This document shows, piece after piece, positions 1 to 5,090 of a stretch of DNA of 5,090 bases (its first letter is position 1; every line of letters starts with the position of its first letter). Source of the stretch: Actinomycetes bacterium (GTDB lineage Bacteria; Actinomycetota; Acidimicrobiia; Spongiisociales; UBA4744); assembly GCA_024641205.1 (NCBI GenBank), contig JAHEDM010000212.1, forward strand, positions 1 to 5,090, written 5' to 3'. Under the pieces are notes generated by a model. That model saw nothing but the letters and a program-made list of their open reading frames with translations, did not search any database and was not told the origin of the DNA. Both the position numbers and the translations under genes were made by a program.

Positions 1-1273
1 CCATCGGCCATAAACGTGTCACATCGTCGTCGGTGAGGGCCCCGCTCCGGGCGGCGAGATCGACCAGCAGGACGGGAAGGGCGGTCTCGTCCATTTGAAT
101 GCCGGTCCAGTAGGAACTCCCATCGAGCCACATGTTCTGTGGCCAGTGCCCGTCGGCCTCCTGCGTCGCTTGCAGGTAGGTGAGCACCCGGTGAGCTTCC
201 TCGGTCGCTCCGCCCGCCAGGAAACCACCGGCAGCCTCGACGAGGTCGCGCGGCCAGACGAGGTGGTAACCACCAAGATCATCGTCGCCTTTTGCACAAC
301 CCCAGGGAATGGACAAGCTGGCGATGATCCCACCCGGAAAGCTCTTCGCCTCGTGAATCTTGAGGACCATCAGACTGGTGCGGGTGAGCGGGTCGTCGAA
401 GAGCTTTGCCGAAGAACCGGCCGGCGTCCGTTCCGCCCACCACGCTCGCCAGCCATCGACATACGACGCCTGCGCCGAGGCGAACCCATCGGCCAGGCTG
501 CCGACCGCCCGGTGGCCCGCCTCTTCAGGCGTGTCACCGAAACCCAGCGCCAGCGTGAACTCACCACCTTCGCCCGGTGGGCTGATCTGTCCGATGAGGG
601 CGACGTTCCCATCTGAGGCGGCCGGATATCTCCAGGTCATCGACCCGTGTCTGGAAACGTCCTGCCAGCCGTCGGAAACGCCGACAAATCCCGCAGATGC
701 GTCGAGCCACCCCGTCGAGCAGGCCAAGGCCAGAGCCCGACCCGCCACCGCGGCGAACAACACCGAGACCCCTTTGTGATGACCAACCCAAGCGTTGTTG
801 CCTGAGCCCCGGTTGCGAAGGTGAGGGGCCAGGAGAGCGAAGATTTGGTAGTCATCGGCCGACCCAACCATGGGAACAAACCGGATCTGCTGAAGAAGCA
901 CATCCCGACGGGGATCACTGAGAACCGTTTTCTCGATGCGATACCTCCGCTCCGCGCACGTGTTGGTGAGGTGGTATGCAGGGATTCCCGGTTCGCTGTA
1001 TTCGAGAACGGTGTCGGTATGACGTTTCTCCTCCGAGAAGAATCCCCGGCCGTCCGACACGAGGATGCCCATATCCCGGATACAGGTCTCGTCCAACCGG
1101 GGTGAGAAAACCTCGTTGAGAATCCCGTGACTCAAGGTAAACCAGACCCGGCCGGCGTTGGAGGCGGCAGTGCCGACCCCTTACTTGGCACTCGATGTCC
1201 AACGCGGCGGAATACCCGGCCAACCGGGGGCTTGCCCGGTTGGGTCATGTGATGGCGTTTGCTCGACGATCAG
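1..1273 (-). CDS. Glycoside hydrolase family 15 (glucoamylase/glucodextranase type), 3' end outside window, interrupted by an in-frame stop (candidate pseudogene)
   Basis: GH15 enzymes release glucose from the ends of alpha-glucans or dextrans by inverting hydrolysis. Translating the minus strand in one frame from 1273 to the left edge gives 424 codons. Numbered from a putative CTG start, residues 24-30 read RWTSSAK, followed by a TAA at codon 31, then TLSHGILNE (46-54), SAGFVGVSDGW (193-203), ASLSIPWG (318-325), GGYHLVWPRD (334-343) and WPQNMWLDG (377-385). This order matches the N-terminal beta-sandwich domain (to about 280) followed by the start of the (alpha/alpha)6 catalytic barrel. The catalytic glutamates would lie beyond the left edge. 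No other stop occurs in the frame. The TAA and the missing canonical start make this a candidate pseudogene or a sequence error. If translated as it stands, the first in-frame ATG after the stop is at 1072, which would delete the conserved N-terminal strands. It lies 75 bases downstream of the yeiH stop on the same strand. The family call is firm; the exact substrate is not. Confidence 0.9.
1181..1183 (-). other. In-frame TAA inside the conserved N-terminal motif of the GH15 gene
   Basis: The codons on both sides stay in the same frame and both match the family: PGIPPRWTSSAK before, GVGTAASNAGRVWFTLSHG after. This is therefore a substitution-type nonsense codon, not a frameshift. A single base change from TCA, GAA, CAA or AAA would produce it. 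The roughly 393 codons that follow in the window are all open. Confidence 0.85.
1220..1243. repeat. Perfect 9-bp inverted repeat near the start of the GH15 gene
   Basis: CCAACCGGG (1220-1228) and CCCGGTTGG (1235-1243) are exact reverse complements separated by six bases. In the minus-strand transcript they would form a GC-rich hairpin about 30 bases after the putative CTG. The arms encode part of the Pro/Gly-rich leader before the RWTSSAK motif. There is no T-run after it, so it is not a classical intrinsic terminator. It could be a chance product of Pro/Gly codons, or could weaken expression of GH15 after yeiH. Confidence 0.5.
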
Positions 1274-1276
1274 TAT

Positions 1277-1285
1277 CTCCCTCCT
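1277..1285 (-). promoter_or_regulatory. Strong ribosome binding site upstream of the GH15 gene, with no canonical start codon
   Basis: The minus strand reads AGGAGGGAG, a near-perfect Shine-Dalgarno sequence in the 75-base gap after yeiH. The codons that follow in the GH15 frame are ATA, CTG, ATC, GTC and GAG. CTG at 1273-1271 lies six bases after AGGAGG, which is the ideal distance, so I take it as the likely (possibly mutated) start. No ATG, GTG or TTG occurs at a usable distance in this frame. The rest of the gap (1286-1347) shows nothing further. Confidence 0.6.
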
Positions 1286-1347
1286 GCGGTGATCTCCGGC
1301 GCCAACCCATCGTCCGACATCGGTGGCAGTCTCTGTGATTCTACGGA

Positions 1348-2520
1348 TCAGACCGAGATCAGCGGTCCGAACACGAACACCAGACCGACGCTCACCACGC
1401 CGACCGCCAGAGCAGTGGCGATTCCAACCAGGAAGGGTTTGATTCCGAGGCCTTTCAGCTGGGTGATCGAGGTTCCGAGCCCGACTCCTGCCATGGCCGT
1501 GGCCAGGACGTATTCGGCCCAGTTTCGAATTGTGTGGGTGAGGTCAATCCACGCTTGCTCTCCCCAAATACCGAGCGCTTGGCCACCCGAGGCGATTCCG
1601 GCGTCGCCCAGCGAGCGCAGGCCGGCCATGGCCAGAAATCCGAATATGAAAACAGGGATCAACTCGACCAGTCGGGTCTGGCGTCCGGCCTCCTCGCCTT
1701 CGTTGCGGAGGCGACGGGCGTACAGGTAGGTGATGCCGGGGATTGCCAGCAGCATGAGCGCATTGCGCACCAGCTTGGCCACCACGGCGATGTCGGCTCC
1801 ACTCGGAGACGTAGTGATGCCGAACGTCTGGTCGTAGATGAGTCCGGCACCGGCCACCTGGGCAGTTTCGTGGATGGAGGTGCCCAGAAAGAGTCCGGTC
1901 TTGATGACGTCGCCGCCAAAGATCAGATTGCCCAGAAACGGGTAGAGGAGCATTGCGGCGATTCCGAAGATTGTGATGTTCGCCACCGCATAGGCGATTT
2001 CTTCATCCTTGGCGCCGATACCGGGAGCAGTGGCCACGATCGCAGTTGCCCCGCAGATCCCGGTGCCGATGGCGATGAGGGTTCCCAGCCGGTCGGATAA
2101 CCCCAACCGGCGGGTCGCGGCCGTTGCGACGAAGAGACCGGTCAGCACCGCCCCGAGGACGATCGGGATACCGAACCCGCCGATCTTGAGTACGTCGAGG
2201 ATGCTGAGCCGGATTCCGAGCAGGATGATGCCCAGCCGAAGGAGTTTCTTGAGACTGAAGGCCACACCCGGGGCGAATACGTCGTTGAGCCCAACCGTAT
2301 TGCGAACGATCATGCCGACCACGATGGCGAGAAGGATGAAGCTGACCAGCCCGTCGAAGCCCAGGGCGGTGTTGATCAGCTTTGCAAGGCCGACGGCCGC
2401 TACCACGACGGCCGCCGCCAGCGCCACCCCGGGAATCAGAGCCGGAACTCGGTCTATGGTCGTTCCGAAGAGGAGGTTCTCCAGGAAGGCCGGCTTGGGT
2501 GGCGAGGCGTCGTCGACCAT
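1348..2520 (-). CDS. YeiH/UPF0324 family membrane protein, putative sulfate exporter
   Basis: This is a 390-residue polytopic inner-membrane protein with about ten hydrophobic segments. Family landmarks: LLRLGIILLGIRLS (93-106), GTGICGATAIVATAPGIG (152-169) followed directly by AKDEEIAYAVA (170-180), GTSIHETAQVAGAG (213-226) and a C-terminal GVGLGTSITQLKGLG (345-359). The AKDEE and HETAQ loops are the family's most conserved polar patches and probably line the transport path. Members found in sulfonate-degradation loci have been proposed to export sulfate; transport by this protein is not shown. Start: the frame is open up to an ATG at 2598, but I chose the ATG at 2520. It has AGGAG four bases upstream, and a -10 element lies between it and the longer starts. 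It is transcribed divergently from the lactate permease and may be cotranscribed with the GH15 gene downstream. The family is clear; the substrate is uncertain. Confidence 0.94.
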   Translation of the reverse strand: MVDDASPPKPAFLENLLFGTTIDRVPALIPGVALAAAVVVAAVGLAKLINTALGFDGLVSFILLAIVVGMIVRNTVGLNDVFAPGVAFSLKKLLRLGIILLGIRLSILDVLKIGGFGIPIVLGAVLTGLFVATAATRRLGLSDRLGTLIAIGTGICGATAIVATAPGIGAKDEEIAYAVANITIFGIAAMLLYPFLGNLIFGGDVIKTGLFLGTSIHETAQVAGAGLIYDQTFGITTSPSGADIAVVAKLVRNALMLLAIPGITYLYARRLRNEGEEAGRQTRLVELIPVFIFGFLAMAGLRSLGDAGIASGGQALGIWGEQAWIDLTHTIRNWAEYVLATAMAGVGLGTSITQLKGLGIKPFLVGIATALAVGVVSVGLVFVFGPLISV

Positions 2521-2524
2521 GGGG

Positions 2525-2530
2525 CTCCTA
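2525..2530 (-). promoter_or_regulatory. Ribosome binding site that decides the yeiH start
   Basis: The minus strand reads TAGGAG followed by CCCC and the ATG at 2520. This is the best ribosome binding site near any of the three in-frame ATGs (2598, 2553, 2520), so it supports the shortest form, which begins MVDDASPPKP. Confidence 0.6.
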
Positions 2531-2551
2531 CCAGGGATTTCGGCGGCGGCC

Positions 2552-2560
2552 ATTATGTCA
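2552..2560 (-). promoter_or_regulatory. Extended -10 promoter element for yeiH
   Basis: The minus strand reads TGACATAAT, which fits an extended -10 (TGn followed by CATAAT, five of six matches to TATAAT). I find no good -35 at 16-18 bases, which is tolerable for extended -10 promoters. Transcription would begin near 2545, giving a leader of about 25 bases carrying the AGGAG site before the ATG at 2520. The element overlaps the ATG at 2553, which argues against the longer starts. Confidence 0.45.
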
Positions 2561-2599
2561 CACCCCCTCGTCCCCAGGCGTTTGTCCCAAGCCGTCATC

Positions 2600-2624
2600 C
2601 AACAGCGCTAGCCTTGCGCAGTTG
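2600..2624. promoter_or_regulatory. Imperfect dyad in the divergent control region, candidate operator
   Basis: CAACAGCGC (2600-2608) and GCGCAGTTG (2616-2624) are reverse complements except for one central A/A mismatch, with a seven-base spacer. The centre at 2612 lies about 55-60 bases from the -10 elements on either side. A homodimeric regulator bound here could control both yeiH and the permease. No regulator gene is present in the window, so this is inference from symmetry and position. Confidence 0.35.
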
Positions 2625-2673
2625 CCGGTTCGTGTGGGCCGGCGTTGCGAAGGACGGTCGTTGGTGGTGGCTG

Positions 2674-2679
2674 GATAAT
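2674..2679 (+). promoter_or_regulatory. Candidate -10 element for the lactate permease operon
   Basis: GATAAT matches the TATAAT consensus at five of six positions and ends nine bases before the GTG at 2689. I see no convincing -35 and no Shine-Dalgarno sequence before the GTG. The arrangement fits a leaderless or near-leaderless transcript, which is common in actinobacteria. The call is based on position and consensus only. Confidence 0.4.
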
Positions 2680-2688
2680 GGGTCAACG

Positions 2689-4260
2689 GTGAACCTCGTC
2701 GAGTTCGATGCCGGGCATGCTCTTCTGGCGGTCCTCCCGATCGCTTTGCTCATTTGGCTGATGGTGGTCAAGGGGTGGGGTGCCGCTCGGGCCGGCCCCC
2801 TTGCTCTCCTGCTCGCCATCGGGTTGGCCTTCGGGCCTTTTGGGGCCGACCTCGAACTCGTTGCGTTCTCGCAAACCAAGGGAGCACTCCTCTCGATCTG
2901 GGTGCTGAGCATCATCTGGGCCGCTTTGTTTCTCTTTCATCTTGTCGACGAGACCGGTCAGATTCCGGTGATCGGCGCCTGGCTGGCTCGTCTGGCGCCG
3001 GACCGTCCGCTTCAGGTTCTATTGCTGGCATGGGTCTTCACCAGCTTTCTGCAAGGTATCGCCGGCTATGGGATTCCTGTTGCTGTGGTCGCGCCGCTCA
3101 TGGTGGGCAACGGGTTTACCCCGTTGGTGGCGGTCGTAGCCACCTCGGTCGGTCACTCATGGTCGGTCACCTTCGGGTCGCTCGCCGCGTCCTATCTGGC
3201 GTTGGCCGGCGTGACGGGGATGGGGGGTAGGACGCTGGCCGTCGATGCTGCCTTGCTGCTCGGGGTTGCCTGCATCCTGTGTGGAGCCGGCGCCGTGTGG
3301 GTGTTCGGCGGCAGGCGTGCCCTCGCCTCCGTCGCGGTGCCGCTGGTGCTGGCCGGAGTGTCGATGGCGGGCGTCCAGCTGGCGCTGGCCTCGGCCGGTG
3401 CGTATTCGCTGGCGGCGTTCGCGGCGGGTGCCGTCGGCCTGGTCGTTATTGCCGGTTGGGGGAGGTACCGGGGTCGCAGCAGACCGGCAACAACGGACGA
3501 GCAGGATTCTCCTGCGGTGGGGGCCAGGGCTTTCCTGCGGGCCTTCTCGGCCTACGCAGCCCTGATCGTCATCGTCCTCACCGTCAGTTTTGTCGCCCCA
3601 ATCGATGACTTCCTGAACGGGGTACGCATCCAATTGGCGTTCCCCGAAACGGGCACCTCGCTCGGCTGGGTCAACGCTGCGACCGACTCGTACCGGACGC
3701 TGGCGCCCTTCGGTGACACGGGGTCGTTGCTCCTCTATGCCGCCGTGGCCGGGTATGTGATCTATCGCCTCCTCGGGATGCTTCCTCCCGGCTCCTTGAA
3801 GAGGGCGGCCCGCCGAACCGCCTCAAGTGCCGTGTCGTCGAGTATCGGGATCGTAACCATGGTCGGCATGGCTCTGGCCATGACCGACAGCGGTATGACT
3901 TATGCTCTCGCGCAGGGGATGAAGTCAATCGCAGGGCCGCTCTTCCCGATTGTCGCGCCGTTCATCGGGGTGCTCGGGGCTTTCATGACGGGCAGCAACA
4001 CAAACTCCAACATTCTGTTCGGGGCACTTCAGCGCGACACTGCGGGACTACTCGGAATCTCGACCCCGGTGATCCTGGCGGCGCAGACGACCGGGGGTGC
4101 CCTCGGTTCCATGCTGGCTCCGGCCAAGATCGTCGTCGGATGTTCAACGGTGGGACTGGGCGGCGAAGAGGGCCCGGTCCTGAGGCAAGGGGTCCGCTAT
4201 GGCGTCATCATCACCTCCGTCATCGGTGTGGTGACCCTGCTCTGGGTGAGCCTGTCATGA
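2689..4260 (+). CDS. L-lactate permease family (LctP/LldP) transporter
   Basis: This is a 523-residue inner-membrane carrier that is expected to take up L-lactate or a related 2-hydroxy acid (glycolate, D-lactate) by cation symport. Landmarks: FLQGIAGYGIPVAVVAPLMV (120-139), the counterpart of the E. coli LldP stretch FLEGAAGFGAPVAI; MTGSNTNSNILFGALQ (433-448), the counterpart of TGSDTSSNALFAALQ; and AAQTTGGALGSMLAPAKI (464-481). Roughly 12-14 hydrophobic segments run the whole length, and the size is close to the usual ~550. Where LldP has a short NTAPVAFGA motif, this protein has GHSWSVTFGS (155-164), which suggests a distinct subgroup. Start: the frame is open from a TTG at 2614, but the GTG at 2689 gives the family's usual short N-terminus, lies just after a -10 element and leaves the dyad outside the gene. 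The stop overlaps the next start (ATGA). The family is firm; the substrate is inferred. Confidence 0.92.
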   Translation: MNLVEFDAGHALLAVLPIALLIWLMVVKGWGAARAGPLALLLAIGLAFGPFGADLELVAFSQTKGALLSIWVLSIIWAALFLFHLVDETGQIPVIGAWLARLAPDRPLQVLLLAWVFTSFLQGIAGYGIPVAVVAPLMVGNGFTPLVAVVATSVGHSWSVTFGSLAASYLALAGVTGMGGRTLAVDAALLLGVACILCGAGAVWVFGGRRALASVAVPLVLAGVSMAGVQLALASAGAYSLAAFAAGAVGLVVIAGWGRYRGRSRPATTDEQDSPAVGARAFLRAFSAYAALIVIVLTVSFVAPIDDFLNGVRIQLAFPETGTSLGWVNAATDSYRTLAPFGDTGSLLLYAAVAGYVIYRLLGMLPPGSLKRAARRTASSAVSSSIGIVTMVGMALAMTDSGMTYALAQGMKSIAGPLFPIVAPFIGVLGAFMTGSNTNSNILFGALQRDTAGLLGISTPVILAAQTTGGALGSMLAPAKIVVGCSTVGLGGEEGPVLRQGVRYGVIITSVIGVVTLLWVSLS

Positions 4261-4433
4261 AACGGCCACTCTGGATCCGGGGCGGGATCCTGCTCGGGTT
4301 ACTCGCCGTGCCGCTCGCTCTCTACGCAGCCGCTGAGGCTCAGAACCAAGCGGCTCAAGTTGCCCTGCTCGTCGTCTTCGCGCTCTTGGCGGTAGCCACC
4401 GTGCTGGGAGGCAAACAACCCGGTTCCGGATGA
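4257..4433 (+). CDS. Small two-helix membrane protein, translationally coupled to the lactate permease
   Basis: I do not recognise a named family for this 58-residue protein. It begins with a basic MKRPLWIR, followed by a hydrophobic helix at about 9-26, a short polar turn AEAQNQ, a second hydrophobic helix at about 33-51, and the tail GGKQPGSG. By the positive-inside rule the basic N-terminus should be cytoplasmic, giving a hairpin with both ends inside. Its ATG overlaps the permease TGA in an ATGA arrangement, the classical sign of translational coupling and often of subunits made in fixed ratio. There is no separate promoter or ribosome binding site beyond those inside the permease gene. 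It could be an accessory subunit or stabiliser of the permease, comparable in principle to small partners of other carriers, but that is inference from position and topology. Confidence 0.75.
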   Translation: MKRPLWIRGGILLGLLAVPLALYAAAEAQNQAAQVALLVVFALLAVATVLGGKQPGSG

Positions 4434-4450
4434 CCGGCTGCGGCCTGACC

Positions 4451-4479
4451 TTGCCCGGCTCCGGTAGACTGGTACTAAT
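4451..4479 (+). promoter_or_regulatory. Candidate promoter for the universal stress protein gene
   Basis: TTGCCC (4451-4456) and ACTAAT (4474-4479) are 17 bases apart, a sigma-70-like pair. An alternative actinobacterial -10, TAGACT (4465-4470), lies inside the same stretch and would leave the AAAGG ribosome binding site inside the leader. Either would let the stress protein be made independently of the permease, though read-through across the 64-base gap is also possible. Confidence 0.35.
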
Positions 4480-4497
4480 AGTGAAAGGCTCTTGGCG

Positions 4498-4947
4498 TTG
4501 TCGAACTCACAACCGATTCTTCTTGCAGTAGACCTGTCCGCCGGTTCCGCGGCGGTCATCCAGGTTGGGGTGAAGCTGGCAGTGCAGCTCGGTGTGGCGT
4601 TGGATGTGGTGCACGTTGTGACGGAAAGTGACGTTGCGGAATCCCGCCAGGACTTGCCCAAGGAGAGCGCTTTTTTGGACGTGATCGTCGGGAATCGCAC
4701 CTGGGATTTGCAGGAGCAAATAGAGCGTGTGTCGGGCCTGAATCCTCCCGGATGCAGCTTCCAGGTGCACGTGTTTGCGGAAGGCGAACCCAGTGGCCAC
4801 ATCCTGGAAACCCTGGCGAAAGAGCCCTACCAGTACGCGGTGATTGGTATTCGCCATCGGTCCCGGGTTGGCAAGCTTCTCTTGGGAAGCGTAGGCCAGG
4901 ATGTGCTGCTCAATTCTCCCGTTCCCGTCGTTGCCGTTCCGATCTGA
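4498..4947 (+). CDS. Universal stress protein (UspA family), single domain
   Basis: This is a 149-residue soluble cytoplasmic protein with one Usp alpha/beta domain. It opens with QPILLAVDLS (5-14), whose Asp12 contacts the nucleotide in ATP-binding members, and ends with GIRHRSRVGKLLLGSVGQ (117-134) and SPVPVVAVPI. The ATP-binding signature G-2x-G-9x-G-(S/T) is present except that the second Gly is His120 (G117, H120, G130, S131), so binding may be altered. Usp proteins act in stress survival or sit beside transporters as nucleotide-sensing regulators. Start: a TTG at 4492 is in frame but only three bases after AAAGG (4484-4488); the TTG at 4498 lies nine bases after it and is preferred. It follows the 58-residue gene by 64 bases and ends facing a convergent gene. 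The family is certain; the role is unknown. Confidence 0.91.
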   Translation: MSNSQPILLAVDLSAGSAAVIQVGVKLAVQLGVALDVVHVVTESDVAESRQDLPKESAFLDVIVGNRTWDLQEQIERVSGLNPPGCSFQVHVFAEGEPSGHILETLAKEPYQYAVIGIRHRSRVGKLLLGSVGQDVLLNSPVPVVAVPI

Positions 4948-4971
4948 GTCCAATTGACGGGACCTGACCGG

Positions 4972-4990
4972 AGCCCGGCTCGGCCGGGTT
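4972..4990. terminator. GC-rich hairpin between convergent genes, possible bidirectional terminator
   Basis: AGCCCGGC and GCCGGGTT pair through eight positions (six GC pairs, one G-T wobble, one A-T) around a TCG loop, 25 bases after the stress protein stop. A second weak palindrome, AGCCTTCAGGCT (4993-5004), follows. There is no T-run, as is common for terminators in high-GC bacteria, so activity is inferred from shape and position. Confidence 0.45.
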
Positions 4991-4997
4991 GCAGCCT

Positions 4998-5090
4998 TCA
5001 GGCTTCGGGTTGCGATCCGACGACTCCCGGTTGCACGGTTCCGCCCGGGGTGATCACCGCGTCCGGCCCGGCATACGTGCCGGCCGCTTC
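4998..5090 (-). CDS. Probable C-terminal tail of an unidentified protein entering from the right edge
   Basis: The minus-strand frame from 5090 is open for 30 codons and ends with TGA at 5000-4998. Most third positions are G or C, as in the genes of this window. The peptide is rich in Gly, Pro, Val and Ala (AGPDAVITPGGTVQPGVVG), which looks like a low-complexity or extended tail of a larger protein. Too little is visible to name a family. A gene here would be convergent with the stress protein gene, which fits the hairpin between them. A chance open frame of this length in GC-rich DNA remains possible. Confidence 0.4.
   Translation of the reverse strand, partial: EAAGTYAGPDAVITPGGTVQPGVVGSQPEA

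Noticed and set aside
95..779. Plus-strand open frames of 139-173 codons opposite the GH15 gene
   Set aside because: The minus-strand frame gives unmistakable GH15 motifs throughout, and the plus-strand peptides are Arg/Pro-rich with no domain features. They are antisense shadows.
1181..1183. TAA reassigned as a sense codon or programmed read-through, since the other genes here all stop with TGA
   Set aside because: TGA preference is normal in GC-rich genomes, there is only one in-frame TAA, no read-through context (such as CTA after the stop) is present, and none of the other intact genes contains an internal TAA.
915..1223. Minus-strand 102-codon frame that stays open across the GH15 stop codon, suggesting a frameshift
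   Set aside because: The GH15 homology is in one frame both before and after the TAA, so no frameshift is needed. The alternative frame encodes nothing recognisable.
1274..1320. Tiny 16-codon frame (ATG at 1320) between yeiH and GH15 as a leader peptide
   Set aside because: It has no ribosome binding site and no regulatory codon run, and it ends over the GH15 ribosome binding site by chance reading of the same bases.
2521..2598. yeiH starting at the ATG at 2598 or 2553
   Set aside because: The extra residues are unlike the family N-terminus, a -10 element overlaps this stretch, and the best ribosome binding site serves the ATG at 2520.
1534..2611. Plus-strand open frames of 188 and 200 codons opposite yeiH
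   Set aside because: They lie antisense to a clear membrane transporter, and their composition (Asp/Gln/Arg-rich or Arg/Pro/Ser-rich) is typical of shadow frames in GC-rich genes.
3157..3633. Minus-strand 158-codon frame opposite the permease
   Set aside because: It is a highly polar shadow of the permease's hydrophobic segments, with no start or ribosome binding support and no recognisable motif.

Overview
The window is GC-rich chromosomal DNA. GTG/TTG starts, TGA as the stop of every intact gene, GC-rich third codon positions and weak TAnnnT-type promoters suggest a high-GC actinobacterium, possibly a relative of the Acidimicrobiia. That placement is inferred from style and gene content, not from a marker gene. 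I see no tRNA, rRNA, insertion sequence, CRISPR array or phage gene.

Layout, left to right. (1) 1-1273, minus strand: the first ~424 codons of a glycoside hydrolase family 15 gene (glucoamylase/glucodextranase type), running off the left edge. Its N-terminal domain and the start of its catalytic domain read cleanly. However, one in-frame TAA interrupts a conserved N-terminal motif, and the strong ribosome binding site upstream has no ATG/GTG/TTG after it. It is either a freshly inactivated gene or a sequence error. (2) 1274-1347: a short gap holding only that ribosome binding site. (3) 1348-2520, minus strand: a YeiH-family (UPF0324, 'putative sulfate exporter') membrane protein. (4) 2521-2688: a divergent control region with a -10 element facing each way and an imperfect dyad near its middle. 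(5) 2689-4260, plus strand: an L-lactate permease (LctP/LldP family) transporter. (6) 4257-4433: a 58-residue protein with two membrane segments, joined to the permease gene by an ATGA stop/start overlap. (7) 4498-4947: a single-domain universal stress protein, possibly with its own promoter. (8) 4948-5090: a hairpin between convergent genes, then the likely C-terminal tail of a minus-strand gene entering from the right.

How the genes may work together: the permease is expected to import lactate or a similar 2-hydroxy acid with protons or sodium. The tiny coupled membrane protein could be a subunit or stability partner, and the stress protein may tune or sense the energetics of uptake. The divergently placed YeiH protein could export an anion such as sulfate. 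One speculative reading is that the pair handles a sulfonated substrate (sulfolactate-like), but no desulfonating enzyme lies in the window. The GH15 gene, downstream of yeiH on the same strand, looks functionally unrelated.
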